Shown here in pieces: positions 34,901 to 42,332 of a stretch of 64,000 nt of DNA. The notes beneath the pieces are model-generated. The model ran no database searches and had not been told where the DNA came from. It worked only from the letters and a program-made list of their open reading frames with translations. Within the stretch, counting starts at the first letter, position 1, and each line of letters begins with the position of its first letter. The DNA comes from Lingula anatina (taxonomy: Eukaryota; Brachiopoda; Lingulata; Lingulida; Lingulidae). The position numbers and the translations under genes are program-made. Location of the stretch: positions 465,458-529,457 of the forward strand of contig NW_019775957.1 in assembly GCF_001039355.2 (NCBI RefSeq). Reading direction: 5' to 3'.

Positions 34901-36609
34901 CATTACTAGTAAGGGTAACAATAAAGTAAATACACATATTCCACTCACACATGTCCATTGAGAGCTGCATAGTGTAGAGGTGTTTCCCCATTGCCATCTT
35001 GACAACTTGGATTTGGGCCTTTCCTAAGGCTATAACAAAAATTGAAGATACTTATTTCTTCTTATTTCTTATAAAACTAATGAAACATGTTATGTACTAT
35101 TAAATGGAATGATAATATAAAGTAAATAATATAATATTAAAAAAATCTACAGCACACACTGTGTAATTTAAATGTCTATATATATTGATAATCAATCATA
35201 TTAAACGGCAAACAATCATGTCCCAAAATCAATTCACAGCTGATTAAGCTACTAATGCACAGTTAATTGTTGCCTTGATATCCACAGAACCACTTAACAC
35301 CTATGTCTGCAAGAACTCTTTATTTCATTTCCTATTAAAAGTTTATTTTTTAAATTGATTGTCAGTGTCTCTTTTTGTAAATCACAGGCAGCTACCATAA
35401 GGGGGAAAAGGTAATATTTTCAAATTAATCTTTATTTCTACTTCTAATCACACAAAAGATGCTCTACATAAAAGGCCTTTATTTTAATATGTAATACATA
35501 AGGTGTAAATCTACATATGGCACTGAAATAAGCAAGACAATGTTAGGATCAAGACTATACATATATAGCTATGTATGTCAGGTAATTTCTTATGCAGTAA
35601 ACTGAAGTCCCACAGGAACTGCCACAGATGGCTGCATTCATTAACAAACGATAATGCAACGATGATCAGTTGAACTGGCTTTAAGCCCCTTCCAAGTCTA
35701 TCACTATTTATTGATTTCAATCCTCTCCGCATATGCAGCTCTGTCCCAGTTGGCTACTTAAGATTTACAGCTAACCTGAAAGGCTGATTGGAATATTTCC
35801 TTTCATTTCCTGGAAGGAATCTATCAATTACCATAACAGGTTAAGATTTCATTAAAGTAAAGATTTCACTAATCTATGACTAAAAACTCATATTTCATAG
35901 AGCAAGTGACCCTTTGATATTCTTACTGCCAGTAATTTCATATTGCATCTTGGCATGCAAAGCAAGGTTTATATTGATGAACTAAAAAAAAAAAATAGCT
36001 ATCATGTTCTTTGTTCTTTGGCTTCAATATTAGCACTGTATGTACAATCAAATACCAGTATGAAAGGCACAAGATGAATTTTTTATTTGCCATTTTCACA
36101 ACTGGCATAAAAATTATTGAAATGATACATAAAAATTAGAATGGACCCATAAAAGTGTACATTTCTTTTTTTGTTTATTTCCACAATATGATTGGATAAA
36201 AAAATTAGCCTGGCTGTCAGGGCAGCAGTAGCACTGTGCAAAGTGTAAACAAAGTTGTAAGTACAGTACCTGTTGAACCAATTACGTAATGCTCTGTCGT
36301 TCAAAAACTACTTTTTTCCATTTCGTCCTTTGGTAAATACTACATAATAATGATAAGGACCAAAGTCAAACCAAGTCATATTAAGCTCTGGGGTTAGCTT
36401 TATTTCCACCAGTTCCAAAAGTTTTACAAACTTTATTTCACAATTTTAACGTTACTTCCTGTTTTAGAAAAATGCACTTCAAGCAACAAGTAATACCTTG
36501 ACAATGGCCCAAGTGGTACTTTTTTCGTCTTATGATGACCCAATATTCGTTCTATTTGTTCAACCTGTCCATTTCTGGCAGCTTCCAGTAAATCGTGATC
36601 CTTGCCCAT
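523..36609 (-). CDS. ANKS1: ANKS1-type ankyrin/SAM/PTB adaptor gene, 5' and middle part
   Basis: Family role: ANKS1A/ANKS1B are cytoplasmic adaptors that bind activated receptor tyrosine kinases, or postsynaptic partners, through ankyrin, SAM and PTB domains. Seen here: the start MGKDHDLLEAARNGQ matches the family N-terminus. Spliced exons then give ankyrin segments such as NHEGDTALHTAAQYGHTKVV and SPLDLAAQYGRLETV, in the same order as human ANKS1A. A linker of several hundred residues follows, with many YENV/YELM/YMNM/YDVP-type motifs and PVPKPR. The last visible exons match the human segment just before SAM1 (EWDEIEKIMSSIGEG). About 1,040 codons precede SAM1, against roughly 690 in human. 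Exon junction phases agree from 36609 to 14149 and from 8823 to 523; the join across 10.8 kb is less certain. SAM and PTB exons are outside the window. The gene shares a divergent promoter region with TMEM86. Confidence 0.9.
617..1441 (-). other. intron between duplicated pre-SAM exons
   Basis: AT-rich intron of 825 bases. I see no further exon or recognisable element. Confidence 0.6.
1442..1550 (-). CDS. ANKS1: ANKS1 pre-SAM exon, version A
   Basis: The acceptor is ttacag and the donor gtagct. It reads IADVLKSYGGKLSISDDG then DCAFFEFDNELASLMSQQ, entering in phase 0 and leaving in phase 1. It follows EEWAQ of the preceding exon, matching human SEWDEIEKIMSSIGEG. If version B were spliced after it the frame would shift and soon stop, so the two should be alternatives. 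A second possible donor (gtatgt) lies 10 bases downstream. Confidence 0.75.
1551..2923 (-). other. ANKS1 intron
   Basis: AT-rich intron of 1.4 kb. Nothing recognisable was seen. Confidence 0.6.
2924..3201 (-). CDS. ANKS1: ANKS1 linker exon (YENV, acidic)
   Basis: Acceptor ccattccag, donor gtgaga, entering phase 1 and leaving phase 0. It reads LIRGSIPGGQRKVVSQ, then IYENVYIQPGGLRKPSKRR, then a strongly acidic stretch ending EEWAQ. It carries three tyrosine motifs (YENV, YIQP, YLAY) and a basic patch. The final EEW aligns with the start of the human pre-SAM segment. Confidence 0.85.
3202..8735 (-). other. large ANKS1 intron
   Basis: About 5.5 kb of AT-rich sequence with a long T run near 4339-4363 and a G run near 8164-8179. 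Short open frames on both strands show no domain signature and no matched splice sites. Confidence 0.55.
8736..8823 (-). CDS. ANKS1: ANKS1 linker exon (DDQLLENMDQ)
   Basis: Acceptor tgcatgcag, donor gtaata. It reads MDDQLLENMDQFNSAKAKIL then NAFCCCRRT, entering phase 0 and leaving phase 1, which joins exactly to the exon at 3201 (RRT-G-LIRGS). The triple cysteine is unusual. I recognise no domain, and the phase match is the main support. Confidence 0.65.
8824..10417 (-). other. ANKS1 intron
   Basis: AT-rich with no recognisable exon. It ends in an A run followed by a G run (10406-10427) where the duplicated block begins. Confidence 0.55.
10790..10881 (-). CDS. ANKS1: probable ANKS1 linker exon, copy A
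   Basis: Acceptor gtttcccag; enters phase 1 after the exon at 14149 and reads LPVSYVLSSAAAHLLPEN then SMTLTIKLAEPQ. To join the phase-0 exon at 8823 it must stop after CAG with a GC donor (CAG|gcaacc). The only nearby GT choices give the wrong phase. The exon is plausible but its 3' edge is uncertain. The same sequence occurs in copy B. Confidence 0.4.
11294..11342 (-). CDS. candidate alternative first exon, copy A
   Basis: ATG in a strong context (AAAATGG) opens MDQASSLSTSSNLAVK and ends in a good donor (gtaagg) in phase 1, which fits the exon at 10881. An in-frame TGA lies just upstream and there is no convincing acceptor, so it would be a first exon of a short isoform. Human ANKS1B (AIDA-1) does have internal starts. 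This is inference only. Confidence 0.3.
12117..12269. mobile_element. TAA/TAG-target MITE, truncated copy
   Basis: Left terminal repeat and interior of the MITE family also found complete at 54357 and 60340: ATTC..ATAGATTAGATCGACC, CTCCCTGGGGGTTCACGC, and the GTTAATTACCCC core. It is cut off by the N at 12270. The corresponding place in copy B (13971-13979) is an empty site. Confidence 0.85.
12270..12270. other. single N, contig join
   Basis: One undetermined base between the truncated MITE and the G run that starts copy B. It most likely marks an artificial contig join. Confidence 0.7.
12651..12742 (-). CDS. ANKS1: probable ANKS1 linker exon, copy B
   Basis: Same protein as the copy at 10790-10881. 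Using both copies in one transcript would break the frame (phase 0 out, phase 1 in), which again argues that they are alleles of one exon. Confidence 0.4.
13156..13204 (-). CDS. candidate alternative first exon, copy B
   Basis: Second copy of the MDQASSLSTSS candidate first exon, with start context and donor unchanged. Confidence 0.3.
14149..14569 (-). CDS. ANKS1: ANKS1 acidic linker exon
   Basis: Acceptor attgcag, donor gtatga, entering phase 0 and leaving phase 1. It reads EKRQSRDIETITEPAYLQAL and then a Glu/Ser/Lys-rich, probably disordered stretch, ending DANNPFSG. One tyrosine motif (YLQA) is present. It joins in phase to the exon ending at 14945. Confidence 0.85.
14570..14944 (-). other. 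short ANKS1 intron
   Basis: 375-base intron with nothing recognisable inside. Confidence 0.7.
14945..15114 (-). CDS. ANKS1: ANKS1 proline-rich linker exon
   Basis: Acceptor tttcag, donor gttggt (weak but phase-consistent). It reads CPNKPPPTLEFTRRKK, then VPLSPTGYVQPPTPDFPP and HEKINPQ. Proline-rich, with likely SH3-type ligands and one YVQP motif. Confidence 0.85.
15115..16199 (-). other. ANKS1 intron
   Basis: 1.1-kb intron. The plus-strand open frame at 15781-16101 has no splice or homology support. Confidence 0.6.
16200..16707 (-). CDS. ANKS1: ANKS1 tyrosine-motif linker exon
   Basis: Acceptor attctcag, donor gtaaga, entering phase 0 and leaving phase 1; 169 codons. It holds four clear tyrosine motifs in order: YENV, YELM, YTNV, YENV. 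Short consensus like this is typical of SH2 docking sites (YxN for Grb2-type SH2). It starts SAVPTKPPRRRTLERG, a basic proline motif. Confidence 0.9.
16923..17047 (-). CDS. ANKS1: ANKS1 linker exon with YMNM
   Basis: Acceptor atatccag, donor gtaagt, entering phase 1 and leaving phase 0. It reads PEPESAQLLPPPPQPGAC, then NTSSYMNMGGILSQQQ. YMNM fits both the PI3K p85 (YxxM) and Grb2 (YxN) SH2 consensus. It follows a run of prolines. Confidence 0.85.
17845..17868. repeat. TA microsatellite
   Basis: About 12 uninterrupted TA units inside an intron. Confidence 0.9.
19029..19054. repeat. perfect 26-bp palindrome
   Basis: GTTAAAATCTCTT followed directly by its exact reverse complement with no spacer. 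It sits at the left edge of the CpG-rich stretch. Confidence 0.9.
19190..19410. promoter_or_regulatory. CpG-rich intronic island with YY1-like site
   Basis: Unlike the AT-rich surroundings, this stretch is dense in CpG and includes CCGCCATGTT (19261-19270), which fits the YY1 consensus. It may be an enhancer or an internal promoter of ANKS1. This is inference from composition and one motif. Confidence 0.3.
20205..20314 (-). CDS. ANKS1: ANKS1 linker exon with YDVP
   Basis: Acceptor tttctag, donor gtaaga, entering phase 2 and leaving phase 1. It reads VLSTCSSVDVPAVPPRDLYQ then EDTDDLYDVPSALLRK. YDVP is a Crk-type SH2 motif; VPAVPPRDLY is a proline-rich segment. Confidence 0.9.
20315..23958 (-). 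other. ANKS1 intron
   Basis: 3.6 kb, AT-rich, with an AAAAT/AAATA repeat at 21065-21147. No exon recognised. Confidence 0.6.
21065..21147. repeat. AAATA/AAAAT simple repeat
   Basis: Imperfect A-rich tandem repeat of about 80 bases. Confidence 0.9.
23959..24463 (-). CDS. ANKS1: ANKS1 first linker exon after ankyrin repeats
   Basis: Acceptor cttgcag, donor gtaaga, entering phase 1 and leaving phase 2; about 168 codons. It starts YMRRKQLPFEEILPTEKPSQ, then SNIYELVQAVQD, which resembles human ANKS1A HPYELLLTAE. Further motifs: IYHEPPPP, TYAEPPPPRPVPKPR and LYSKV. Polyproline next to tyrosine motifs suggests SH3 and SH2 partners. Confidence 0.9.
24464..27521 (-). other. ANKS1 intron where a family exon is expected
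   Basis: Human ANKS1 has an exon for VNIKDNHGLTALD..., the end of the ankyrin array, at this point. I could not find its counterpart in these 3 kb. Skipping it keeps the frame (phase 1 to phase 1). Confidence 0.5.
27522..27597 (-). CDS. ANKS1: ANKS1 ankyrin exon (GTALHEAALFCKV)
   Basis: Acceptor tttttcag, donor gtaaga, entering phase 0 and leaving phase 1. It reads TETGTALHEAALFCKVGVV then RLLVDR, matching human GSALHEAALFGKTDVV. The usual glycine after F is a cysteine here. Confidence 0.95.
27685..27845. mobile_element. hAT-like MITE, 161 bp
   Basis: Inverted ends CAGGGGCGGATCCAGA and CTAAATCCGCCCCTG, with internal inverted GTCTTCC words. The flanks share only ATGCT as a possible target duplication, shorter than the 8 bp normal for hAT. 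The class is inferred from the terminal sequence. Confidence 0.7.
27846..28918 (-). other. ANKS1 intron remainder
   Basis: AT-rich with nothing recognised. Confidence 0.6.
28919..28983. repeat. AT microsatellite overlapping a splice donor
   Basis: About 32 AT units. On the minus strand the repeat begins directly at the ANKS1 exon end, so the donor reads GAG|gtatatatat. Confidence 0.95.
28985..29206 (-). CDS. ANKS1: ANKS1 ankyrin exon (two repeats)
   Basis: Acceptor acattcag, phase 0 in and out, 74 codons. It reads SKADPTIRNNRAESPLDLAA, then SSKHSPLHLACRNGQKQVV and LLEAGFDINTE, in register with human ANKS1A LTDPTMRNNKFETPLDLAA and KKHTPLHLAARNGHKAVV. The donor is the first GT of the adjoining microsatellite. 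Confidence 0.95.
29207..32447 (-). other. ANKS1 intron
   Basis: 3.2 kb, AT-rich. No element or exon recognised. Confidence 0.6.
32448..32522 (-). CDS. ANKS1: ANKS1 ankyrin exon
   Basis: Acceptor atatccag, donor gtgagt, phase 0 in and out, 25 codons. It reads NHEGDTALHTAAQYGHTKVV then RVLLE, closely matching human [20 protein letters not shown]. Confidence 0.95.
32523..33761 (-). other. ANKS1 intron
   Basis: 1.2 kb, AT-rich. Holds a two-copy 30-bp tandem repeat at 33113-33172. Confidence 0.6.
33113..33172. repeat. 30-bp tandem repeat, two copies
   Basis: AAAACAATGTAGC(G/A)TCAGG plus GTGCAATGCAAT style unit, repeated directly with one mismatch. Confidence 0.9.
33762..33918 (-). CDS. ANKS1: ANKS1 ankyrin exon
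   Basis: Acceptor cctctcag, donor gtgaga, entering phase 2 and leaving phase 0. It reads SAVQSLLRHEGCATIADNKG then CHPIHLAAWNGNDEICKLL and FASVNEQ. It matches human [21 protein letters not shown] and HTRVNEQ. Confidence 0.95.
33919..34948 (-). other. ANKS1 intron
   Basis: 1.0 kb of AT-rich sequence with nothing recognised. Confidence 0.6.
34949..35029 (-). CDS. ANKS1: ANKS1 ankyrin exon
   Basis: Acceptor gttatag, donor gtgagt, phase 2 in and out. It reads LRKGPNPSCQDGNGETPLHY then AALNGHV, matching human WRGPNVNCVDSTGYTPLHH / AALNGHKDV. Confidence 0.95.
35030..36496 (-). other. ANKS1 first intron
   Basis: 1.5 kb with nothing recognised. It lacks the glycine-rich insert that human ANKS1A codes near this point. 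Confidence 0.6.
36497..36609 (-). CDS. ANKS1: ANKS1 first coding exon
   Basis: Starts MGKDHDLLEAARNGQVEQIE, against [20 protein letters not shown] in human ANKS1A, so the start is secure. It ends ...VPLGPLS in phase 2 with donor gtatta. Confidence 0.95.
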
Positions 36610-37143
36610 TGTATGGATCCACAGATGTCCTGTTATAAATTTAGGTCATTCAAATGAAATGGCCCTTCCCAAAACTTAACACAGGAATAAAAATATTGTT
36701 TCACGCTTATTTTCAGAGCTGTTGATTTCCCTTACGCGTCCAGAGATGTAGAGATGTATATTGCCTACTTAGATGAAAGTTCGCAACAGCTTAACAACTT
36801 TTGTAAGGGCTACTGTTCCCACACCATTGCCTGGCAGTCTGTCGATTTCAATGTTACTCCACGGTGTACATGAAGGATTATCTTGGTAGGCTACCACCTG
36901 GTGGCTAACATACAAACACCTTATGTAAAAAGTTTTCTCATAGGTTAAAATGCTTTACGATTGGAACCAAATAGCCAGTAAACATTGCTTTCTCAACCCA
37001 CATTTCCTGTGACGTCATTTCAACCTTTGAGCCAGTGACGTAGATAGAAAACAGTTTTGACAGGACAGACAATTTTTTCAAGAGGGTTTATTGCGTTCAG
37101 ACCAGAATCTGCTCTTTAATGTAATTTTTCGAACAATTGCAGT
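36610..37143. promoter_or_regulatory. divergent ANKS1/TMEM86 promoter region
   Basis: 534 bases between the ATG codons of two head-to-head genes, so both 5' UTRs and promoters must lie here, unless non-coding first exons exist elsewhere. There is no clear TATA box. A perfect CRE lies at 37010-37017, next to an ETS-like word. Confidence 0.7.
37003..37017. promoter_or_regulatory. ETS-like/CRE composite
   Basis: TTTCCTG runs into TGACGTCA, the palindromic CREB/ATF site. A second CRE half (GTGACGTA) lies about 20 bases downstream. Confidence 0.5.
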
Positions 37144-37164
37144 ATGACGAGACCTCTCACTGTG
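37144..37164 (+). CDS. TMEM86: TMEM86 exon 1, seven codons
   Basis: ATG ACG AGA CCT CTC ACT GTG followed by the donor gtaagt, phase 0. It is needed to give exon 2 a start codon. Confidence 0.85.
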
Positions 37165-37598
37165 GTAAGTGTGCCAGCGTTGTAGTTCAGGTGTCTCGTT
37201 TATATTAAAATCCTACATTCTGTCAGTGAAAAGTTGTAAACATCTGTGCGCAAGCTATTTTTAGTAACAAAACGTAAACAAAGGCAATGGTGGAGCAACT
37301 ATTTGACGTAAAAGAATCTGTGACTTACTACATATTTGTATTTGTAAGAGGAATGAATTTCTGTTTTTTTAAATAATTTATCATGCTCTTATAGTGGCCA
37401 TAAACTGTTATACTTTCTTAAGGTAGGCACGTGGATCTTGACCAAGGTCTTGTGATGATGACTAACGATAGTTGCTTTGTGTTAGAGAAATACGTGGGAG
37501 AACTGACGGTCAAAGTCCAGTGCCTCATAATCGTGTATATATACTTTAACTATTGTACCTTTGCTGCCAGACGTATATACCACTTAAATCTCTTTCTG

Positions 37599-37644
<46 letters not shown>

Positions 37645-37940
37645 CTGATATGTCATCTGATATTATGAAAAACTTGTGTATTTTGCGCTATTTAGTACTG
37701 ACGTTGAACATGAAATTATCCTCATTTCTACCTGTTCCCTCACTAAAAATGGAAAGAAGACAGCCAAGAAATTTATATTTATATATTTATGCACGGGTTT
37801 TGGTTATTAAATGTTGAACAATTTATTGACAGTGCTTTCAATTTTGGTCAAGAGAAATTACACAAGAACACATTGTACACTATGTAACATTAACTAAAAC
37901 ACTTACCATGTTAAGGCAGAAGTTAAAATAGTACACCAAG

Positions 37941-38006
<66 letters not shown>

Positions 38007-38793
38007 CACACACACACACATATATATATATATTTTATTTTTTAATTTTCAGCTGAAGTCTGTGGGTCCGAAACTAGTCCCTTTCTTCAAAACATTGGCT
38101 ATCTATTTTGTGCTATTTGGGGATGAAGCTTCCTATGGGTCCATCTTCTATGCCATCATCAAGTGCTTGCCAGTGATATCATTGATAGTGTTTGTGTTGC
38201 TTCATGGCATGAACTTGTCAGAGTATTATGCATACTCCAGACGAATCCTTGCTGGCTTGATCTTTTCCTGCCTTGGGGATATATTCCTGGTATGGAAACA
38301 CTATTGCTTTGAACATGGATTGGCAATGTTTGCTGTAGCCCAGCTCCTGTATGCTTCTGCATTTGGAATGAGGCCTCTAAACCCATGGGCAGGATTAGTA
38401 ATCAGTTTCCTGGGATCTATTGTCTATACCATCTTGTCTCCTGGGTTAACTGGTATAATGAACATACTGGTCCCCATGTACCTCATCCTCATTTTGTTCA
38501 TGGCCTGGAGGGCAGTGGCCAGGGTCCAGCTCTTTGATGACCTGTGGACTTGGACCAAGCTGTGTGGATGTGCTGGCTCCATTGCTTTCCTCATCTCCGA
38601 TTTAACCATTGCATTGGATAAGTTTGTCATGCCTATTCCATTTGGTCACACTATCATCATGACAACATATTATGCAGCACAATTCGGAATAGCACTATCT
38701 GTAGTGGACAGCCCTATTGATGTCTTGCTAAAGAAAACCAGTGAGGAAAATGGATTGGCTAACGGGCAGCACAGTCAATTAAAAACTGACTAA
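37144..38793 (+). CDS. TMEM86: lysoplasmalogenase TMEM86, complete
   Basis: TMEM86 (YhhN family) is a multi-pass ER membrane enzyme that cleaves the vinyl-ether bond of lysoplasmalogens, giving an aldehyde and a glycerophospho-base. The spliced product is 253 residues, normal for the family. It starts MTRPLTV|LKSVGPKLVPFF and is made of hydrophobic helices throughout, such as ILAGLIFSCLGDIFLVW and CAGSIAFLISDLTIALDKF. The aspartates in LGDIF (residue 83) and ISDLT (190) correspond to the pair reported as catalytic in mammalian TMEM86B. The C-terminus (KKTSEENGLANGQHSQLKTD) is polar and probably cytosolic. It lies head-to-head with ANKS1 and upstream of SAMHD1 on the same strand. Whether it is a TMEM86A or TMEM86B orthologue cannot be told here. 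Confidence 0.93.
37604..37642. repeat. TA microsatellite
   Basis: About 19 TA units in the TMEM86 intron. Confidence 0.95.
37941..38033. repeat. A run plus TA/CA microsatellite
   Basis: 18 A bases, then a long TA run, a short CA run and a second TA run, directly upstream of the TMEM86 acceptor. Confidence 0.95.
38053..38793 (+). CDS. TMEM86: TMEM86 exon 2
   Basis: Starts CTG AAG TCT after tttcag and runs open to TAA. It holds all membrane segments and both conserved aspartates. Confidence 0.93.
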   Translation: MKSVGPKLVPFFKTLAIYFVLFGDEASYGSIFYAIIKCLPVISLIVFVLLHGMNLSEYYAYSRRILAGLIFSCLGDIFLVWKHYCFEHGLAMFAVAQLLYASAFGMRPLNPWAGLVISFLGSIVYTILSPGLTGIMNILVPMYLILILFMAWRAVARVQLFDDLWTWTKLCGCAGSIAFLISDLTIALDKFVMPIPFGHTIIMTTYYAAQFGIALSVVDSPIDVLLKKTSEENGLANGQHSQLKTD

Positions 38794-40013
38794 GAGGAAG
38801 GGTTGGATCCTGTTTTTCAACTTGTACATTCAGTTTTATTCAATTGTCTATCACTCATTTGATAATATATGATTTTCAGAAATGCCCCCGTTGTCTAGAA
38901 AATACATATATCAATTTAATTTAATTGAGAGAACTTCAGAGAAGTAAATGAAGTAAGGGCATATAATGGATACGTAGTTTAAGAGGTTATTAAGAACTAA
39001 ACTTAAACTTTAATCTCTTGGAGGTTATGTAATGGTGCTGTCAATACTGGGTTGTTATTGCACTATCAATGCAAATGTATGAATCTGAGCATATTTACCA
39101 TTTTAGTATTTTGTTCATATATACTCTTTAACTTATAAACAATTATCATTCTCCACTTAAAGTAGGAGATTCACCTCAGATGTTTTTATTAGAGATTCTT
39201 TTTTATTAGCCTGTTCTTATTTGTATCCATTATGACTTATTGTTGAAGCTAAGTATTTTGTTACTAAGATTTTAAAATATTTGCTGTCAAAAGTCTAACT
39301 TCATCAAACATACATTTGAAACAGATGGCTCAGAGTTTTGGGTTCAGAGCCAAATTGCGAGCATGAACATGACATTGAAAAAGAAGTATGGTTGCTAGTT
39401 GGAATCGCTGTTTTTATAGGTATACTTTAGGGTAGAGAGAGGGGCTTTGATATCATCTGGAAAAAAAAATTTAATAAAACATAACTTCATTTGATACTGA
39501 GGCCATATCAAAACTGTAATGTATGCAAAAATCTATTGATGGACTGAAAATTCAGTCAAGTTCAGCATTTGATACCAAATTTTGTTTTAATTTAGCAATA
39601 ATGACAATAGTAATACAACAAAACAAAAAGATGTTACATATCATTATACTTTCAATTTGCACTTGCATTTTCTCTAGCACAAAATGTATTTCTTATCTCA
39701 CAATTAACATTTTCATTACAAATTTTAGTCCTAAAATATGGTCTTTTAAAAAAGACAAACTATGTTATGACAGTATTTCTTAATGGAGATCTGCAGAGCC
39801 TATTGAATTAGATGAGCCTCTGTTGTATGGTTCAGATAAGTAAAATTTCTTAAAAGGCTTTCTACTTATGAACTGTAAACTCCATGGATTGCAATTCTGA
39901 AGTCTTTTTGGACTCCATAGAGTTTTACTAACATTTTGTTTCTTAGCGTTGTTCATTTTACAAAATAGTTAGAAATAAATAAAAATCATAAAAACTACAC
40001 AGTATTTACATTT
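38794..40013 (+). other. TMEM86 3' UTR and spacer
   Basis: AT-rich. AATAAA words at 39473-39478 and 39974-39979 are candidate poly(A) signals. No further exon seen. Confidence 0.6.
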
Positions 40014-40055
40014 TTAAGGTGGGAATGTAGGTTTGAGATTTTCTCTTAAAATAAA
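40014..40055. mobile_element. left end of TTAA-target element, cut by gap
   Basis: TTAAGGTGGGAATGTAGG and the next bases are identical over 41 bases to the left end of the element at 42333. The rest is lost in the N run. Confidence 0.8.
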
Positions 40056-40857
40056 NNNNNNNNNNNNNNNNNNNNNNNNNNNNNNNNNNNNNNNNNNNNN
40101 NNNNNNNNNNNNNNNNNNNNNNNNNNNNNNNNNNNNNNNNNNNNNNNNNNNNNNNNNNNNNNNNNNNNNNNNNNNNNNNNNNNNNNNNNNNNNNNNNNNN
40201 NNNNNNNNNNNNNNNNNNNNNNNNNNNNNNNNNNNNNNNNNNNNNNNNNNNNNNNNNNNNNNNNNNNNNNNNNNNNNNNNNNNNNNNNNNNNNNNNNNNN
40301 NNNNNNNNNNNNNNNNNNNNNNNNNNNNNNNNNNNNNNNNNNNNNNNNNNNNNNNNNNNNNNNNNNNNNNNNNNNNNNNNNNNNNNNNNNNNNNNNNNNN
40401 NNNNNNNNNNNNNNNNNNNNNNNNNNNNNNNNNNNNNNNNNNNNNNNNNNNNNNNNNNNNNNNNNNNNNNNNNNNNNNNNNNNNNNNNNNNNNNNNNNNN
40501 NNNNNNNNNNNNNNNNNNNNNNNNNNNNNNNNNNNNNNNNNNNNNNNNNNNNNNNNNNNNNNNNNNNNNNNNNNNNNNNNNNNNNNNNNNNNNNNNNNNN
40601 NNNNNNNNNNNNNNNNNNNNNNNNNNNNNNNNNNNNNNNNNNNNNNNNNNNNNNNNNNNNNNNNNNNNNNNNNNNNNNNNNNNNNNNNNNNNNNNNNNNN
40701 NNNNNNNNNNNNNNNNNNNNNNNNNNNNNNNNNNNNNNNNNNNNNNNNNNNNNNNNNNNNNNNNNNNNNNNNNNNNNNNNNNNNNNNNNNNNNNNNNNNN
40801 NNNNNNNNNNNNNNNNNNNNNNNNNNNNNNNNNNNNNNNNNNNNNNNNNNNNNNNNN
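40056..40857. other. assembly gap, 802 N
   Basis: Undetermined bases. Open frames spanning it are artefacts. Missing 5' exons of SAMHD1 could lie here if the real gap is larger than drawn. Confidence 0.99.
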
Positions 40858-42253
40858 ATATATATTCTTGTCAAATAAATCGATCTCTGTGCTGACAATA
40901 AAGAAGAAAGAATTCAGCACGTAGGATCCCTTTGGATATCGCTTAAAGCGGTCGGGAACGGTCCTGCACGCTAATGGCCCATAGACAGTCCTGCAGGGCC
41001 TCGTATCTCGAAAGCATCGCTTATTGAGAATAGCTATGTCACACAGAGGCTACAATATATTATATGGGACGAGTATGGGCGAGTTATTGGATCGAGATGC
41101 TTGCGCTCGGTCGCAATGCGTGATACTTTTGAGTTACGGTTTTACAAAAAATGTTGCCGCTCGACTCATTGCAAATCGAAGTCACCTTTCCATGGGTCCC
41201 AATTTGTTCTCTTTCGTTTGGTTCTGTCGTAATCTCTCTTATTTTTATTTCTTCCCTCAATTGTTTTTCTTTTGTGAACTTCTCTATCGGACTTGATAGA
41301 ATTTTTTTTTTCATTTTTGACAGCCCAAGATGAAAGCACGTGGGAAAAGAACTACATCTGATGCACGGCGTAAACTCGTACGTTCACTCATAATTTTGGG
41401 ATTCAAATTTTTTGTAAAATTCTCCTTTAATTTGCTTCTGTTGCCTTTATTACTGTTGATTATAAGCACTTCATGTACCTGTAAGTCTATTTAATCAATA
41501 TCATAACTTTTTATACTTTCACATTTTTATTACTCTCAACCTACAAATTGCTACTCGTGGTATCTCTACACAAAACAATGACGTAACATTATCTGCTGTG
41601 CACTGAAGCTGGTTAAGATCAATGTGCCTCGTTTCAAATTGTCTTTCAACTTGATATCACACAGACGGAACTTTGAAAACGAGGCCACTGAGAGGGAGAC
41701 TGTTGGTTACATTTCGATACGAGCGTTCGATTGCAAGCTATGGTTAGTTCTTTAATTGCTTCTATGAAAGTGGGTGAAAACAGTTAGTTGATTTGATATT
41801 TTGCTGAAATCACTTGTGAACATAGACAAAATAAAAGGTGAATATTGGCTGTAAAAATAGCCAGCCCATCGGGCGGGTAATTTGTAAATCTTATCCGCCC
41901 GGCCTGAAAGTTACCAGCCTCGGGCTGGCGGGCTGGCGGCCATTTCATACACTGTTTAAAGACTTAAAACTTTTTTGTTACTTATATGAGAGCATAGACT
42001 ATGACATATTCTTCTCAGTCTGTTGATTTACATGACATTGGAAATTTAAATAACCAACCTGAGATGCTTTACTTTTATCCAATCATAGCAGAGCTATTTT
42101 GAATCTCATTTAGGCTACTATAAGATTGAAGATATCTGGTTAGTTGTTTCAAACCAAGTTTGTATGCAGCCAGGATAAATACCCTGAGTGTCCAGTGGAA
42201 TCCATGCCAGGTTCATTTTCGTCTTACTGGCAAGCATCAGACTTGAAATTTAG
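40858..42253 (+). other. region upstream of SAMHD1 with CpG-richer stretch
   Basis: 40921-41110 is richer in CpG than its surroundings and could be a promoter. No SAMHD1 SAM or HD exon could be read in this interval. Confidence 0.4.
41330..41377 (+). CDS. possible small basic exon
   Basis: A T-rich tract ending tttttgacag precedes CCCAAG and ATG; the frame reads MKARGKRTTSDARRKL up to a possible donor (gtacgt). A basic N-terminus would suit SAMHD1, which has a KRPR nuclear signal there in human. There is no sequence match, so this is speculative. Confidence 0.15.
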
Positions 42254-42332
42254 GAACCATTCCCCCAGATATTTGGATCGATCTATCTCCCTGGGGAGTC
42301 TCACTAAATTGTTATCAACTTAACCGGCTTAA

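Larger units (their letters stand above)
37165..38052 (+). other. TMEM86 intron with two TA microsatellites
   Basis: Contains (TA)n at 37604-37642 and an A run plus TA/CA repeat at 37941-38033, ending about 20 bases before the acceptor tttaattttcag. Confidence 0.9.

Noticed and set aside
38159-38630. Minus-strand frames within TMEM86
   Set aside because: Antisense shadows of a well-supported membrane protein.
40006-40920. Long open frames on both strands
   Set aside because: They consist of the N run; artefact.
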